A DNA stretch of 64,000 nucleotides from CAJWOS01 sp964502005 (lineage in GTDB: Bacteria > Myxococcota_A > UBA796 > UBA2385): assembly GCA_964502005.1 (NCBI GenBank), contig CAZCUX010000033.1, forward strand, positions 1-64,000, read 5' to 3'. Positions 18,727 through 28,300 of this stretch are shown one piece after another. Under the pieces are notes generated by a model. That model did not search any database. It was given only the letters and a program-made list of their open reading frames with translations, and had not been told where the DNA came from. Made by a program: the position numbers and the translations under genes. Position 1 is the stretch's first letter; each line of letters starts with the position of its first letter.

Positions 18727-19821
18727 TTAGGGCGTGGTCGCGGGCGCTTCGACCTGAATGGCGTTCCAGTCGTGCAAGGCGTCGAGTGCGTCGACATTGT
18801 CGGCCCGGTCGAGCAAGAGTGAGCCGAGCGCGGTCGTGACCACTGCGGCGGTGGTGGCGCGGCCTGCTTCGGGGTCGGTGTAGGTAAACGTCGCGCCGGA
18901 GCCGTCTTGGCGGGTGTCCGTGCCGCAGCCGGGCATCAGGTCGTCGGTGAGGCCGACGATGTCGCTCACCGTCCAGTGGCCGGCGTCCGGCATTCGCACG
19001 AGGCGGCGCGGCCCGCTTGCGTCCGCGAAGTTGGTCTCGATGAGCGTATTGCCGAGGGCGCCGATGCTGTTGTCTTCTTCGAGGAGCACCCACGCGGTTG
19101 GCTGCTGCAACGCCGCCGCCGATACGCCGGGCAGCAGCGGGTTCTCTGCGGGTGCGCCCAGAAACACGGCGGCGCGCACGTCGGGGTCGTTTTGAAGGAC
19201 CATACCCACGGTGACCGCGCCAAAGCTATGGCCGACGAGCGCAATTCGGTCGGGGTCGACAGAAACGCCGAGGTCGCCGGTGCGCGCTGCATCGAGAATT
19301 GCGTTCGTGTGCGCCACCCGTAGGTCCAAGGTGCTGGTGTCGAGGGGCAAGCCATCGCCGGAAAGCGTGTTGTACAGCGTGTTGCCTTCGTGGCTCATCG
19401 TTGCGACCGCGAAGCCCCACGACGCGAGGTGCCGGGCGACCGTCGCGAGGCTGCTCCAGGTGCAGCCGTGGCAATGGGAGACGACGACGAGGGGCAGGGG
19501 CGCTTCGGGAGGGGTGGGGTCGGTGGATAAGGAGAGCGCTTGGGTGGGGCATTCGGAGGGCGCATCGGCGAGCAAGGCGGCCATCGTGTTTGCGCGGTCG
19601 GTTTCCGTTTCAAGGTCGGCCAAGGTGATGGTGCTTGCCGCGTTCTCCGTCGGTTGCCATAGCAAATAAGGCGGGCGCGCGCTTGTGACCCCATAGGCCG
19701 TGACCGCGACCCGATGGGGGCCGGCTTCGCGATAATCGGCAGGTTGCGCATCGGAGCTCGCGGTGTCTTTGGGTTGCCCACATGCGGCGACGAGAAGCAA
19801 ATAGGGCGCAACACGAACCAT
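18727..19821 (-). CDS. Lipoprotein alpha/beta hydrolase (PAF-acetylhydrolase/dienelactone hydrolase-like)
   Basis: This 364-residue protein has a signal peptide with lipobox VAAC (Cys at residue 14) and should be anchored in an outer or inner membrane leaflet. The hydrolase fold is shown by VVVSHCHGCTW (~111-121, HG oxyanion motif), the nucleophile elbow GHSFGA (~197-202) and AGHW (~287-290), the likely catalytic His. GGAG lies eight bases before the ATG. Family members cleave esters such as lipids or polymers; the substrate here cannot be told. It is convergent with the NOS gene and seems monocistronic. Confidence 0.8.
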   Translation of the reverse strand: MVRVAPYLLLVAACGQPKDTASSDAQPADYREAGPHRVAVTAYGVTSARPPYLLWQPTENAASTITLADLETETDRANTMAALLADAPSECPTQALSLSTDPTPPEAPLPLVVVSHCHGCTWSSLATVARHLASWGFAVATMSHEGNTLYNTLSGDGLPLDTSTLDLRVAHTNAILDAARTGDLGVSVDPDRIALVGHSFGAVTVGMVLQNDPDVRAAVFLGAPAENPLLPGVSAAALQQPTAWVLLEEDNSIGALGNTLIETNFADASGPRRLVRMPDAGHWTVSDIVGLTDDLMPGCGTDTRQDGSGATFTYTDPEAGRATTAAVVTTALGSLLLDRADNVDALDALHDWNAIQVEAPATTP

Positions 19822-19993
19822 CGAAGGTGCTCCAGTGCCCGCGTGGTAGGGCGGGTCGCCGTTTTGTATCCTCTTTGGTGCACATTTGGTTGGAGGATGC
19901 GAGCGTCCGAATGGCCCAGCACGAGAAAATAGGCATTGATAGAAACCTTTAGAGGCGCATGCCTAAATGCGTGAGCACCGCATTGTTTTCTAC

Positions 19994-20482
19994 TTAGGCG
20001 TCTTCGACCCAGGACCGGAGCAAATGCACCTCAATCGGTTTATCAGCTTGTGATCGTGTAATCTTGACTGAGGAGTTTTCCTCGTTGAACTGTAGTGAAA
20101 CATAGGCAATTGATTGGGGTGGCGAAAATCGGCTCCAGGTCTGACGAAGTGTTGAGAGAGGGACCTTGGGTACGACTTGGTATCCCTCCGTGACCACCAA
20201 TCCAACGCCAGTTTTTGCTCCAGAAAAGTAGTCGTCGAATTCGTTTCGATCCAAACCTGCATGAATCTCGAACATTCGCCACAAATCTTCAATCTTGAGG
20301 TTCACGGGGGGGCGAATGCGAAAAATGCTTGCTATTGCACCGTTTGGTGAGGTCTCGTAACAGACCAGCCACCTTACTCGACGCGCTGGAGTCGTTCGCC
20401 GAAGTTCGACTCGCTTCGTACCGTCGAGCAGAGAGCGTGCAAAACGTGGATGAATGGATAGAATCAGCGCATCTTCGGTCAA
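19994..20482 (-). CDS. ASCH-domain protein
   Basis: This 162-residue protein opens with ILSIHPRFARSLLDGTKRVE (residues 7-26), the signature of ASCH domains, a PUA-like fold thought to bind RNA or modified nucleotides. The probable start is a TTG at 20482, only 7 bp after the stop of the GNAT-PIN gene, so the two are co-transcribed. ASCH proteins often neighbour GNAT or toxin genes, and in this context it may be the nucleic-acid-recognising partner. The region is visibly AT-richer than the surrounding genes, suggesting transfer. Confidence 0.72.
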   Translation of the reverse strand: MTEDALILSIHPRFARSLLDGTKRVELRRTTPARRVRWLVCYETSPNGAIASIFRIRPPVNLKIEDLWRMFEIHAGLDRNEFDDYFSGAKTGVGLVVTEGYQVVPKVPLSTLRQTWSRFSPPQSIAYVSLQFNEENSSVKITRSQADKPIEVHLLRSWVEDA

Positions 20483-20489
20483 GGCAATC

Positions 20490-22556
20490 TCACTCTAATA
20501 GGTGGCCGCGCCTACATATCTCAGTAAACGAAATGTGAGAAATCATTCTTGGACCTTGTAGCGTTGCAGACGGTTCATTGTGTTCTTCCAGGACCTTTTT
20601 TCCTTCCTGCCAATACACAGGCGTATTGAACAGTTCAGTACATTCAAACTCGATAACCATTACCTTATCTTTATATCGTTTAAGGTCTCGCCACGTGTAA
20701 ACTCCGTATCGTTTGAAACGTTGAAACAGTTCTTTTGGCCTTCCGACGTGAATTGACGAGGCCAAGCTGATTGCGCGAAAAGCTCCAGTTCCCACGCAAT
20801 TCTTGCTATAGCTGACGTACCATAAAATTCGAAAAGGAGCTTGGCCACCGTTTAATAGTGTCGGCGCCCGATAATATGCATTAATAGGTCGCAAATGAAG
20901 TGAAGTGTTGATGTTGAACAAATAGTTTTGCGCAAGCCCTGAGTCAAAAAGCTCGCGTGCGTAATCAGGCTTAATTGGCATCGCGACACATGGAGTGTCA
21001 ATCCCGACAATTTTAAATGGGCGTATTGTCCTCTCAAGCTGCGAATCAAGTTCGAAATGCAAGTTGGCTTGTATTGTCTCTCCGAGCGTTCCTACTGCAT
21101 GACCCAGTCCCTGAACAATACCAGGATCACACAACCGTTCGGCGAGGTCAAGAACCGTTCCGCTACCGGTTATTGTGGGTCGAACTAATTGATTGTGGTC
21201 TGGGAGGAATCCGAGTTGGTCTGCGGCATACTGCAAATCGGGGATGGATTGAAATGGAGTAATTACGATACCAAGACGGGACTCCTTTATGCTGTTTTGG
21301 ATAGAGTTTTCTAAGAGTGCAGTCCCGTAAGTGGATGAAAGACGTGGGTTAAGGCATCTGTAGTCGATTACCTTTACTATGTTGTTTGGAAGTACAGACT
21401 CAACCAATAGCGCGATGGGTCTACTGTCTTCCTTCAGTATTCGAATGCGGTATTCGTTTGGTTTAGACAACCACTCTCGAACGATTGGTCGCCATTCGGA
21501 TGTCGGTTCATTTCTTGAAAAGGCTTGGAATTGAAGTTCCAGTTCTGAGCGAGCATTATTATCGGCCAACACTATTGAGGTATGTCGTCCTGCTACCAAA
21601 GCTGGAGCATACTTAGATTCATCTATTAGTTTGTCAAACTGAGCGATGAAGTCGCAGGGACGAACAATTTGCAAGTTAAGTTCATCTTCCGCGAAATTTT
21701 TCAATTTCAGCAACGCCTCGTCCCGTGTCAGAAAATACTGGATCCCACTAGACTTCGCGTATGCTAATTGTCTGATGTCGGACGCATCATTTGCGCTCAG
21801 ACTCTTATTGTAATAGGCCTTTAAACATGTTTCCGCTTCGGAAAAAACTCCGTCTATTGACCCAACCATACCGAAGCGTGAGAGTCGCCCGAGCATCACT
21901 TTTCTATTTTCACGGTCCTCGGCCCTGTTGGCTTCAACTAAAGTTTCAGGCGTGATTTTTAGCGTGATCTCCGGTGCAATCCAGTCACTCGTAAGGCCAA
22001 GTGACTCTATGGAACTCCTTGGGCCGGCATCACCGATAATGTCGAAAGCAACGTTTGCATCGATTACTATTTTGGTCCGGTTTTCGTCACGGCGGTCATA
22101 AATTGCAGCGATTAATGGTGGTACCTTGTGGTGATAGCACCAAGTGGTCAAAAGATGTCCATCTGTCGAGCGACCAGGCCTATCTCCTTCGGGAGTGAAT
22201 CCCAGCCGCGGCCAGAGTTCGTTGGCTTCCCAATCTCTTCGGCATCTTAGTGAAATCTTTGAAAAGCCATTGGTGTGCTCCTTTAGCCAATCAAATAGTC
22301 GGCGTGCAAGGCCCTGGCCTCTATGCTTATCTGAGATACACAAATGTGTTATTTTCGCGATGTCTGAGCTCTCGCGCCACAGTATGTACCCTGCCACTTC
22401 TTGTTGAGAGTGCGCAACGACTATTTGATTGCGAGCTGCGTAATCGCGGAATGCACCTTCAGGAAGGAAACCCAGAGTTCTGTTGTTGGCGTCGCCTAAG
22501 CGTATGACTTCGCCGATGAGTTCCTGACACTCATTGATCCGCTGCAGAATTATCAC
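20490..22556 (-). CDS. GNAT acetyltransferase-PIN nuclease fusion with PUA-like tail
   Basis: This 688-residue fusion has, in order: a GNAT acetyltransferase (residues ~1-140) with acetyl-CoA loop RGQGLA at 79-84; a PIN-like RNase domain (~160-305) opening VIDANV with acidic residues D166, E208, D257/D260 and D279 in the positions expected for the metal site; a second, degenerate GNAT-like region (~365-475); and a C-terminal segment (~570-680) with HVGRPKELF and YTWRDL that may be PUA/EVE-like (inference). The GTG start at 22556 follows GAGGAG by seven bases. A tRNA- or RNA-cleaving, acetylating effector is plausible, partnered by the ASCH protein immediately downstream. Codon and base use are AT-richer than in the flanking recBCD genes. 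Confidence 0.72.
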   Translation of the reverse strand: MIILQRINECQELIGEVIRLGDANNRTLGFLPEGAFRDYAARNQIVVAHSQQEVAGYILWRESSDIAKITHLCISDKHRGQGLARRLFDWLKEHTNGFSKISLRCRRDWEANELWPRLGFTPEGDRPGRSTDGHLLTTWCYHHKVPPLIAAIYDRRDENRTKIVIDANVAFDIIGDAGPRSSIESLGLTSDWIAPEITLKITPETLVEANRAEDRENRKVMLGRLSRFGMVGSIDGVFSEAETCLKAYYNKSLSANDASDIRQLAYAKSSGIQYFLTRDEALLKLKNFAEDELNLQIVRPCDFIAQFDKLIDESKYAPALVAGRHTSIVLADNNARSELELQFQAFSRNEPTSEWRPIVREWLSKPNEYRIRILKEDSRPIALLVESVLPNNIVKVIDYRCLNPRLSSTYGTALLENSIQNSIKESRLGIVITPFQSIPDLQYAADQLGFLPDHNQLVRPTITGSGTVLDLAERLCDPGIVQGLGHAVGTLGETIQANLHFELDSQLERTIRPFKIVGIDTPCVAMPIKPDYARELFDSGLAQNYLFNINTSLHLRPINAYYRAPTLLNGGQAPFRILWYVSYSKNCVGTGAFRAISLASSIHVGRPKELFQRFKRYGVYTWRDLKRYKDKVMVIEFECTELFNTPVYWQEGKKVLEEHNEPSATLQGPRMISHISFTEICRRGHLLE

Positions 22557-23059
22557 GAGAACTCCTCATTTGGGAGTCTATCCAACTTCGAGACGAGCAT
22601 CAAGGCGAAAGTTGGCCACTCTCAATGCGGTCAACTATTCATTTGATTTGAAGTGTATCGTTTGTTGATGAAAGGCCGACTATTTTTGGTGTATATAGGT
22701 TTGCGATGGAGGCTTTAGTTTCGATAGTAATTTGAGGAGTTAGTCCGTCTGCTTGAAAAGTCTGCGGTTTGCCTATATCTCGGCCCACTACATCGGTATA
22801 TCTCGGCCCACTACATCGGTATTCATCAGACTATGTGTTATAGGGAAGCCGCTGCAGTGAACTGTGAATTTGGTTTTTTGTGGATTTTTTGCTCCCTAAC
22901 AGTCAGTCCCGTGTTCGCGATTCGTCCGCGTTAGTTAACGGTATGTTCCCTTGAAGCACGGCGTGATGTATTGGGTGTTTCGCAAAAGCTGTAATGCTTT
23001 TGCTGAAGCGGTTTACGCGCTACGGCCGCGCCCTCTATCTCGTCACCCCCGCGTAACGC
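22557..23059. other. Intergenic region upstream of the GNAT-PIN operon
   Basis: This 503-bp AT-rich spacer separates recD (its 3' end) from the start of the GNAT-PIN gene, so it should hold that operon's promoter. No gene is visible. It contains the perfect 23-bp tandem duplication described separately. Confidence 0.55.
22774..22819. repeat. Perfect 23-bp tandem duplication
   Basis: The 23-mer beginning TATATCTCGGCCCACTACAT occurs twice head to tail (22774-22796 and 22797-22819) without a mismatch. It lies about 220 bp upstream of the GNAT-PIN start codon. It could be a regulatory direct repeat or a recent slippage duplication. Confidence 0.8.
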
Positions 23060-25312
23060 TCACTCCGGCTCGCTTTCCCCTTGGGCGGAGGAACGCTGCG
23101 GTATCGTGGTGGCCGCGTGGTCAGTAATGCGTTGTTCGAGTAAGCTGCCGCGCAACACACGGGTTTCGAGGGCGGCGCGCATGGACGCTTCCGTGCCCAC
23201 CCAGGTCACCTTTTGCTGGGCGCGGGTGATGCCCGTGTAGACCAGCTCGCGGGTTTGAATCGCGGACGGGCGGTCGGCGAGCACCACGGCGGTGTGTGCG
23301 AACTGCGAGCCTTGGGACTTGTGGACGGTCATCACGAACGCGCTCTCGTGCTCGGGGAGTTGGTGCAGAGAGAGGTAGCGCAGGCGCTCTTGGGGGCCCG
23401 GGTCGTTGGGGTTGTGCTCGCGGGGCAGTGCCAACGCAAGGCGGTTGCTGTGCGATTGCGCGCTGTTGTCGGACGACCCGTGCGCTTCGGACCCCGTGGG
23501 GTATGGCAGCACAATGCCGATGTCCCCATTATAAACGTTCAGGTTGGGGTCGTTTTGGGTGATAAGGATGGCCTGCCCAAGCCATTTCCCGGCGTAGGTG
23601 GGGAGGGGGTGGTCCCGCTTGCCGGTCGGTCCGCCCGCTTTCCAAGCCGCCGTCAGGGCGTCGCGAATCTTCTTTTCGATTGCATAAGAGAGTCCACCCA
23701 CACCCAACGAGCCTTTTCGGTGGACGGCAAGAATACGGTATTTGTCGAAGCTATCGAAGAGTGCTTCGGCGTTGTCTTGGACCGCTCTTCGCCAATGGGG
23801 CTTCGTCGTGAGCAGCTCCGCAAAGCGCGTTAGGTATCCCTTCACGTCCTCGACGACGAGCTTTCCGTCGACCTTGACTTCAAGCTTGTCTTCTTTCCAC
23901 GGCTTGACCAAATCGGCGATGAGGTCTTTATAGGTGCCGTCGTAGAGGGAGTCGTCGCCACCTTGGGGGGGGCGCGGTGGCTTTCGGTGAACGATGCGGC
24001 TGGCGATGGTTTCTTTGGGGGAGGTGGTTTCGCCGCGCAAGATGGCCATCGCCTGGTCTTGTGCGTCTTGGCCGGGCGTTTGTAGCGCTTTTACGAGCAA
24101 CGCGAGGGTCTTTGCCTCTTTGGAGCGTTTGTTTTCGGTGAACCGGATGACGGGGAGGGGACCATTTTGGGGCGCCACAAGGTCAGCCAGCACGGCGCCG
24201 ACATCGACGCTCGGGAGCTGGTCGGGGTCACCGAGCAAAATGAGGCGGGTGCTCGGACCGATGGCTTGTACGAGCCTCCGCATCATCGCGAGGTCGGCCA
24301 TCGAGGCCTCATCGACAATGACGACATCGTAGGGGAGTGGGTTCTGTGCATTGTGGCGGGCCGAGCCGCCGTCGGGGCGCAATCCCAGCAGCCGGTGCAA
24401 GGTGGAGGAATCGTGCGCTTTGAGCTTTTCACCTATCGCCTTCGCGTCGACGTCTAAACCCAGAGCTTGTGCGGCATCTTGGAGGGCCGCTTCGAGGTCT
24501 TCGAGTTCCTCCCGAATGGCTTCCCGCATCCGCACACCTGCTTTGCCGGTCGGCGCTGCGAGCGCGACGGTGAAGGGCTGTTGGGCGTTGCGTTGGGCTG
24601 CGGCGACATGGAAGACAGCGAGGAGGCGCTTGATGCTCCATGTCTTGCCGGTTCCGGGGCCGCCGGTGATGATGGCCAGCCGGTTGTCTTTGAGGGTCTC
24701 AAAGATAACGATGGCGGGGTGGTCGCCCTTCGCTGGCTGGGATTGGTCGTCTTTGCCTGCTTTGGGCTTGGGTTGGAACAGCGCTTTCGCGAGCGCGACG
24801 TGTTCGTTCCTCAAACGTAAAAAATGGGTGTCTTTGTCGGGGCTGGATTGGGCGATGTCGAGCAAACCAGCGGCGAGCCACGATTCTTCACAGGCGAGCC
24901 GCTGGGTTTGTACCATCGGCCCCATGTGGGTATCATCGTTTGCGTTGAGGAGAGGGGGTGTGGTTTTTGGGAGCGGGGAGTTTGCGAAGTTGCCCATGTT
25001 TGGCCACCGCAGAGAAGCGGTGATAGCATCGGCTTCATTGGGGTCATCGGGGTGTGCAGGCACCATTCGCGGCAGCAGGTCGGCACGCAGGGACAACGCG
25101 CTGTGTCCGCGGTCTTGTGCGCTCAGGGCCAGCGCGGCGATGAGCGCGTGGTCCGGGTTGGTTTCGCCACTCGCTGCGGCGAGCGTGTCGGCCAACTGGA
25201 GGTGATTCGCGTGAAGCACACGCGCATCGACAAACGGTGCGGCGCGCTCTGCCAAGCCGTTGGTTTGTAAGGAAAGCGCGAGGCGGGCCTCGGTCGAAAG
25301 TTTTTCCGTCAT
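23060..25312 (-). CDS. recD: Exodeoxyribonuclease V subunit RecD
   Basis: This 750-residue SF1 helicase is the 5'-3' motor of RecBCD. Walker A (TGGPGTGKTWS) lies near residue 220, the DEAS box (VIVDEASMADLAM) near 330, and the C-terminal helicase motif VYTGITRAQQKV near 695. I start it at the ATG at 25312 (MTEKLS), which overlaps the recB stop as ATGA; the frame extends 25 codons upstream, but that part is Arg-rich and lies inside recB. It is the last gene of recC-recB-recD, each pair overlapping by 4 bp, consistent with stoichiometric coupled translation. Confidence 0.95.
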   Translation of the reverse strand: MTEKLSTEARLALSLQTNGLAERAAPFVDARVLHANHLQLADTLAAASGETNPDHALIAALALSAQDRGHSALSLRADLLPRMVPAHPDDPNEADAITASLRWPNMGNFANSPLPKTTPPLLNANDDTHMGPMVQTQRLACEESWLAAGLLDIAQSSPDKDTHFLRLRNEHVALAKALFQPKPKAGKDDQSQPAKGDHPAIVIFETLKDNRLAIITGGPGTGKTWSIKRLLAVFHVAAAQRNAQQPFTVALAAPTGKAGVRMREAIREELEDLEAALQDAAQALGLDVDAKAIGEKLKAHDSSTLHRLLGLRPDGGSARHNAQNPLPYDVVIVDEASMADLAMMRRLVQAIGPSTRLILLGDPDQLPSVDVGAVLADLVAPQNGPLPVIRFTENKRSKEAKTLALLVKALQTPGQDAQDQAMAILRGETTSPKETIASRIVHRKPPRPPQGGDDSLYDGTYKDLIADLVKPWKEDKLEVKVDGKLVVEDVKGYLTRFAELLTTKPHWRRAVQDNAEALFDSFDKYRILAVHRKGSLGVGGLSYAIEKKIRDALTAAWKAGGPTGKRDHPLPTYAGKWLGQAILITQNDPNLNVYNGDIGIVLPYPTGSEAHGSSDNSAQSHSNRLALALPREHNPNDPGPQERLRYLSLHQLPEHESAFVMTVHKSQGSQFAHTAVVLADRPSAIQTRELVYTGITRAQQKVTWVGTEASMRAALETRVLRGSLLEQRITDHAATTIPQRSSAQGESEPE

Positions 25313-28300
25313 TTCGCACCTCCGTTGGTTCCGCTGAGTGCGTCTGCGATAGCGACGACGGTCGAAGCCGGCCATCGGTCGGTCCATACGCCCAAGCGGG
25401 AGCCGGCCTCGATGGGGGTATCGGGGCCTTCCATTCCGCGTAAGTATAAGTAGAGGTGGCCCCCGAGGTGGGTGTCGGGGTGATAGCCCACGAGGCGGGC
25501 CTGCAAATATCGATGCAATGCAACGGTATAGAGCAAAGATTGGAGGTGGTAGGCGCTATGGGCCATCGAGACCGCGAGTTGGGGGCGCGTGTAGTGCCAT
25601 CGGCGGAGGCGGGGAATTGGTCCGCCGGATTCAGTGGGGCCCCAGCTTTGGTTTCTCGTGACGACCTCTTCCGTGCCGGTCAGCGCGTTGGTTTTGTAAT
25701 CCGCGACGAAATAGCGGCCGCTTTTCGGTATACGGAAGATGAGGTCGATTTTTCCGTTGAGGAAGCCCTCGAAGCGGGTCAAAATCGGCGCTGGTTGGTT
25801 CGTGGATGTTTTGCGTTCCAGGACGGACCTGACCCAATGTTGGGTTTCAGGGGCAAGCCCCGCGTCGTTTGCTGCTTCCTCCAGTGCGTCGCGCAGTTGT
25901 TGGTCGCGTGTGGTGCATGCGCTCTTTCCCGTGAGGGAGCCATGCCCGGCTCCCACGCGGAGATCGAAGTTGAGCTCGTCCAAGCGGTCGTTGTCGGCGA
26001 TGGACGTCAGTTGGAAATCATCGGGGATGCCGCGCAAATAGGGCCCATGGAGGGGCGTGGTGAGCCAACCGGGGAGGCGCTCGTCGATGATGCGGTGGGC
26101 GCAATGCTTGGCCTTCGGGTCTCCCTCGGAGACGCGCTTGGGTACGCGCTCTTGTTCCGCTTTGCTGTTCATCAGCTCGGCCAGCGTGCGTCCATCCTTC
26201 GCGCGGTACGCTTCCTCGCTGCATAGGAAGGAGACGTCCTCCAAGATGCTGTGAATCCACTTTCCCGCCTCAGTGCCTTGGGGTGCGCTTTCCCATAGAA
26301 TGGGCCGGAGGAGGTGGTCGGGCGGGCGCGTTATCGGGGGCAAGGTGGGTGCAGTATTGTCGAAACTCCCATCCTCGCGCTCCGCGCTGCTCCCCGTTTG
26401 TACTGCGCCGGGGTCGTCTGGCGCGTTCGCGTCGCCATCTTCGACACCGTCGGCGTTGTTATTGTCTTGATGGGCTTTGAGTGGCCCAGAAAGGGAGCTG
26501 AAGCTCGCATTTTGCCAGGTTTTGTGGAGGCGACCGGTCCATTCAAGTGGTTTGTGGGTGGCCTTTTCTTGTGCTTTGTTCTTGTTTTTCGCGTTTGACG
26601 GGGCTGTGCTTGGTGACGTGAGAAGTGGCTCATCGACGGCGAAGTCTCGGATTGGGCCAGGAAGGTTTGATAGGTCGGAGACTTTTGCAGCGTCTTTGGA
26701 CTTCAGCAGGCGCTCGACAGGTGAGTCATCGTTGTGGTGTGCTCCCCACAAAATGACCTTTCGGCTGGCGCGTGTCAGGGCGACATAGAGCAAGCGCATC
26801 GCCTCCGCCTGAGCTTGGGCGATGGCTATCTTGAGGTTTGCTTTGCGGTCGGCGTGCCCTTTGGGGTGCGCATCCGCAGACAGGCGGCTTTTTTGGGAAA
26901 ACCGGATGACGCCACCATTGTCCTTCGGTACACGTTCGCTCCAGCAATACGGGACCAAGACCACCGGGTATTCGAGGCCCTTGCTCGCGTGAATCGTCGA
27001 CAGAATCACGCTCGGTTTGTCGGTCGCGAGCGTGCGACTGAATGGCGATTCAGAATCGTTTTGGGCGTTGGCCTGCTGCTGGGAGACCCATCGTGCGAGG
27101 CCCGCAGGGGAAAGGCGCTGGCTGCGCGTTTCTGCGTCGCAAATGTCGAGCAGCGAATAGAGGTCGTTGGCGTCTTGATCGCCGTCGGGCTGCTGCAAGA
27201 TGCGGGGCAGCGCTCGATTGTGGTCAAGAAACCGCTGAAAGGCGCCGCCAAAACCAAGTTTGGGCCATTTTTCCGCCGCGTCTCGAATTTGGTTGCAAAA
27301 ATCTATCCATTCGTCGTTGTCGTTGGCTGCGAATGCGTCGAGCTTCGTGAATTCCCAGCCAACCAGCGGCGTGAGGGCGAGCTGGCGTCTAAGGCCATCA
27401 TTTCGCGGGTCCGCGACGGCGGCCAACCATGTGTGTACCCATGTCGCGCAGGCTCCCGAGAACACGCTGCTGTTATCCCGGCGAATCGACGGGATGTTGT
27501 AGCGCGCGAGGGCTCGCATCAGCGCCTCGCATTGCGCATGACTGGTTGTGAGCACGGCGATGTCGCTCGGAGCCAGTGGCCGTCCGATGGGGTCCTCGTC
27601 CGTTAGGAGTTTGAGGGTACCGTCGAGCAGCGCGTGTATTCGACGTGCGGCGGCTTCTGTCGCGAGTGGTTCTAGTGTTTTCTTCGCAAGTGGTTTTGGG
27701 GCCGCGCTCTTCGTTTCGGGCTTTTTGGCGTTTGGCTTTTTCCCTTTGGACTTTCTGGGGGAAGCCGGCTCGGGTGCGGCCTCGGCTTCGTTGTATTGGA
27801 CGGGGGCTGGCGCTGTCTCTTGCACAGTATCGTTGCCCAGCCAACGCAATTCGAAAGGGGCATCGAAGGGCAAATCTCCTGCTATTGTTGTTTGCTCACT
27901 TTTCAGGCGCTTCCAGCTGTCTTTTTTGGGCAGGACGTCTGTATAGTGAATGGTGCTGCCGTCCGCTTGCGGCGTGCTGTTTTCTGCTTTGGGAGTGCTG
28001 GCACTGGGTGACCAAGAAGCCTGGGCGAACAGCGCGTTGATGGCTTGGATGACGCCCGTGTCTGAACGGAAGTTTCTGGGGAGCCGATAGATAGCACCGC
28101 CTTTCTCGACGATATAGGACCGCGCGTCCTCGTATACGCCCAAGTTTGCGCCACGGAAGCGATAAATCGACTGTTTTGGGTCACCGACCGCAATCAAGCG
28201 GTGGCCGAGCGCATCGCCGTCAAGGAACACTTCCCGCAAAATATCCCATTGGGCGCTGTCTGTGTCTTGGAATTCGTCGACCAACGCAACCGAAAACCGT

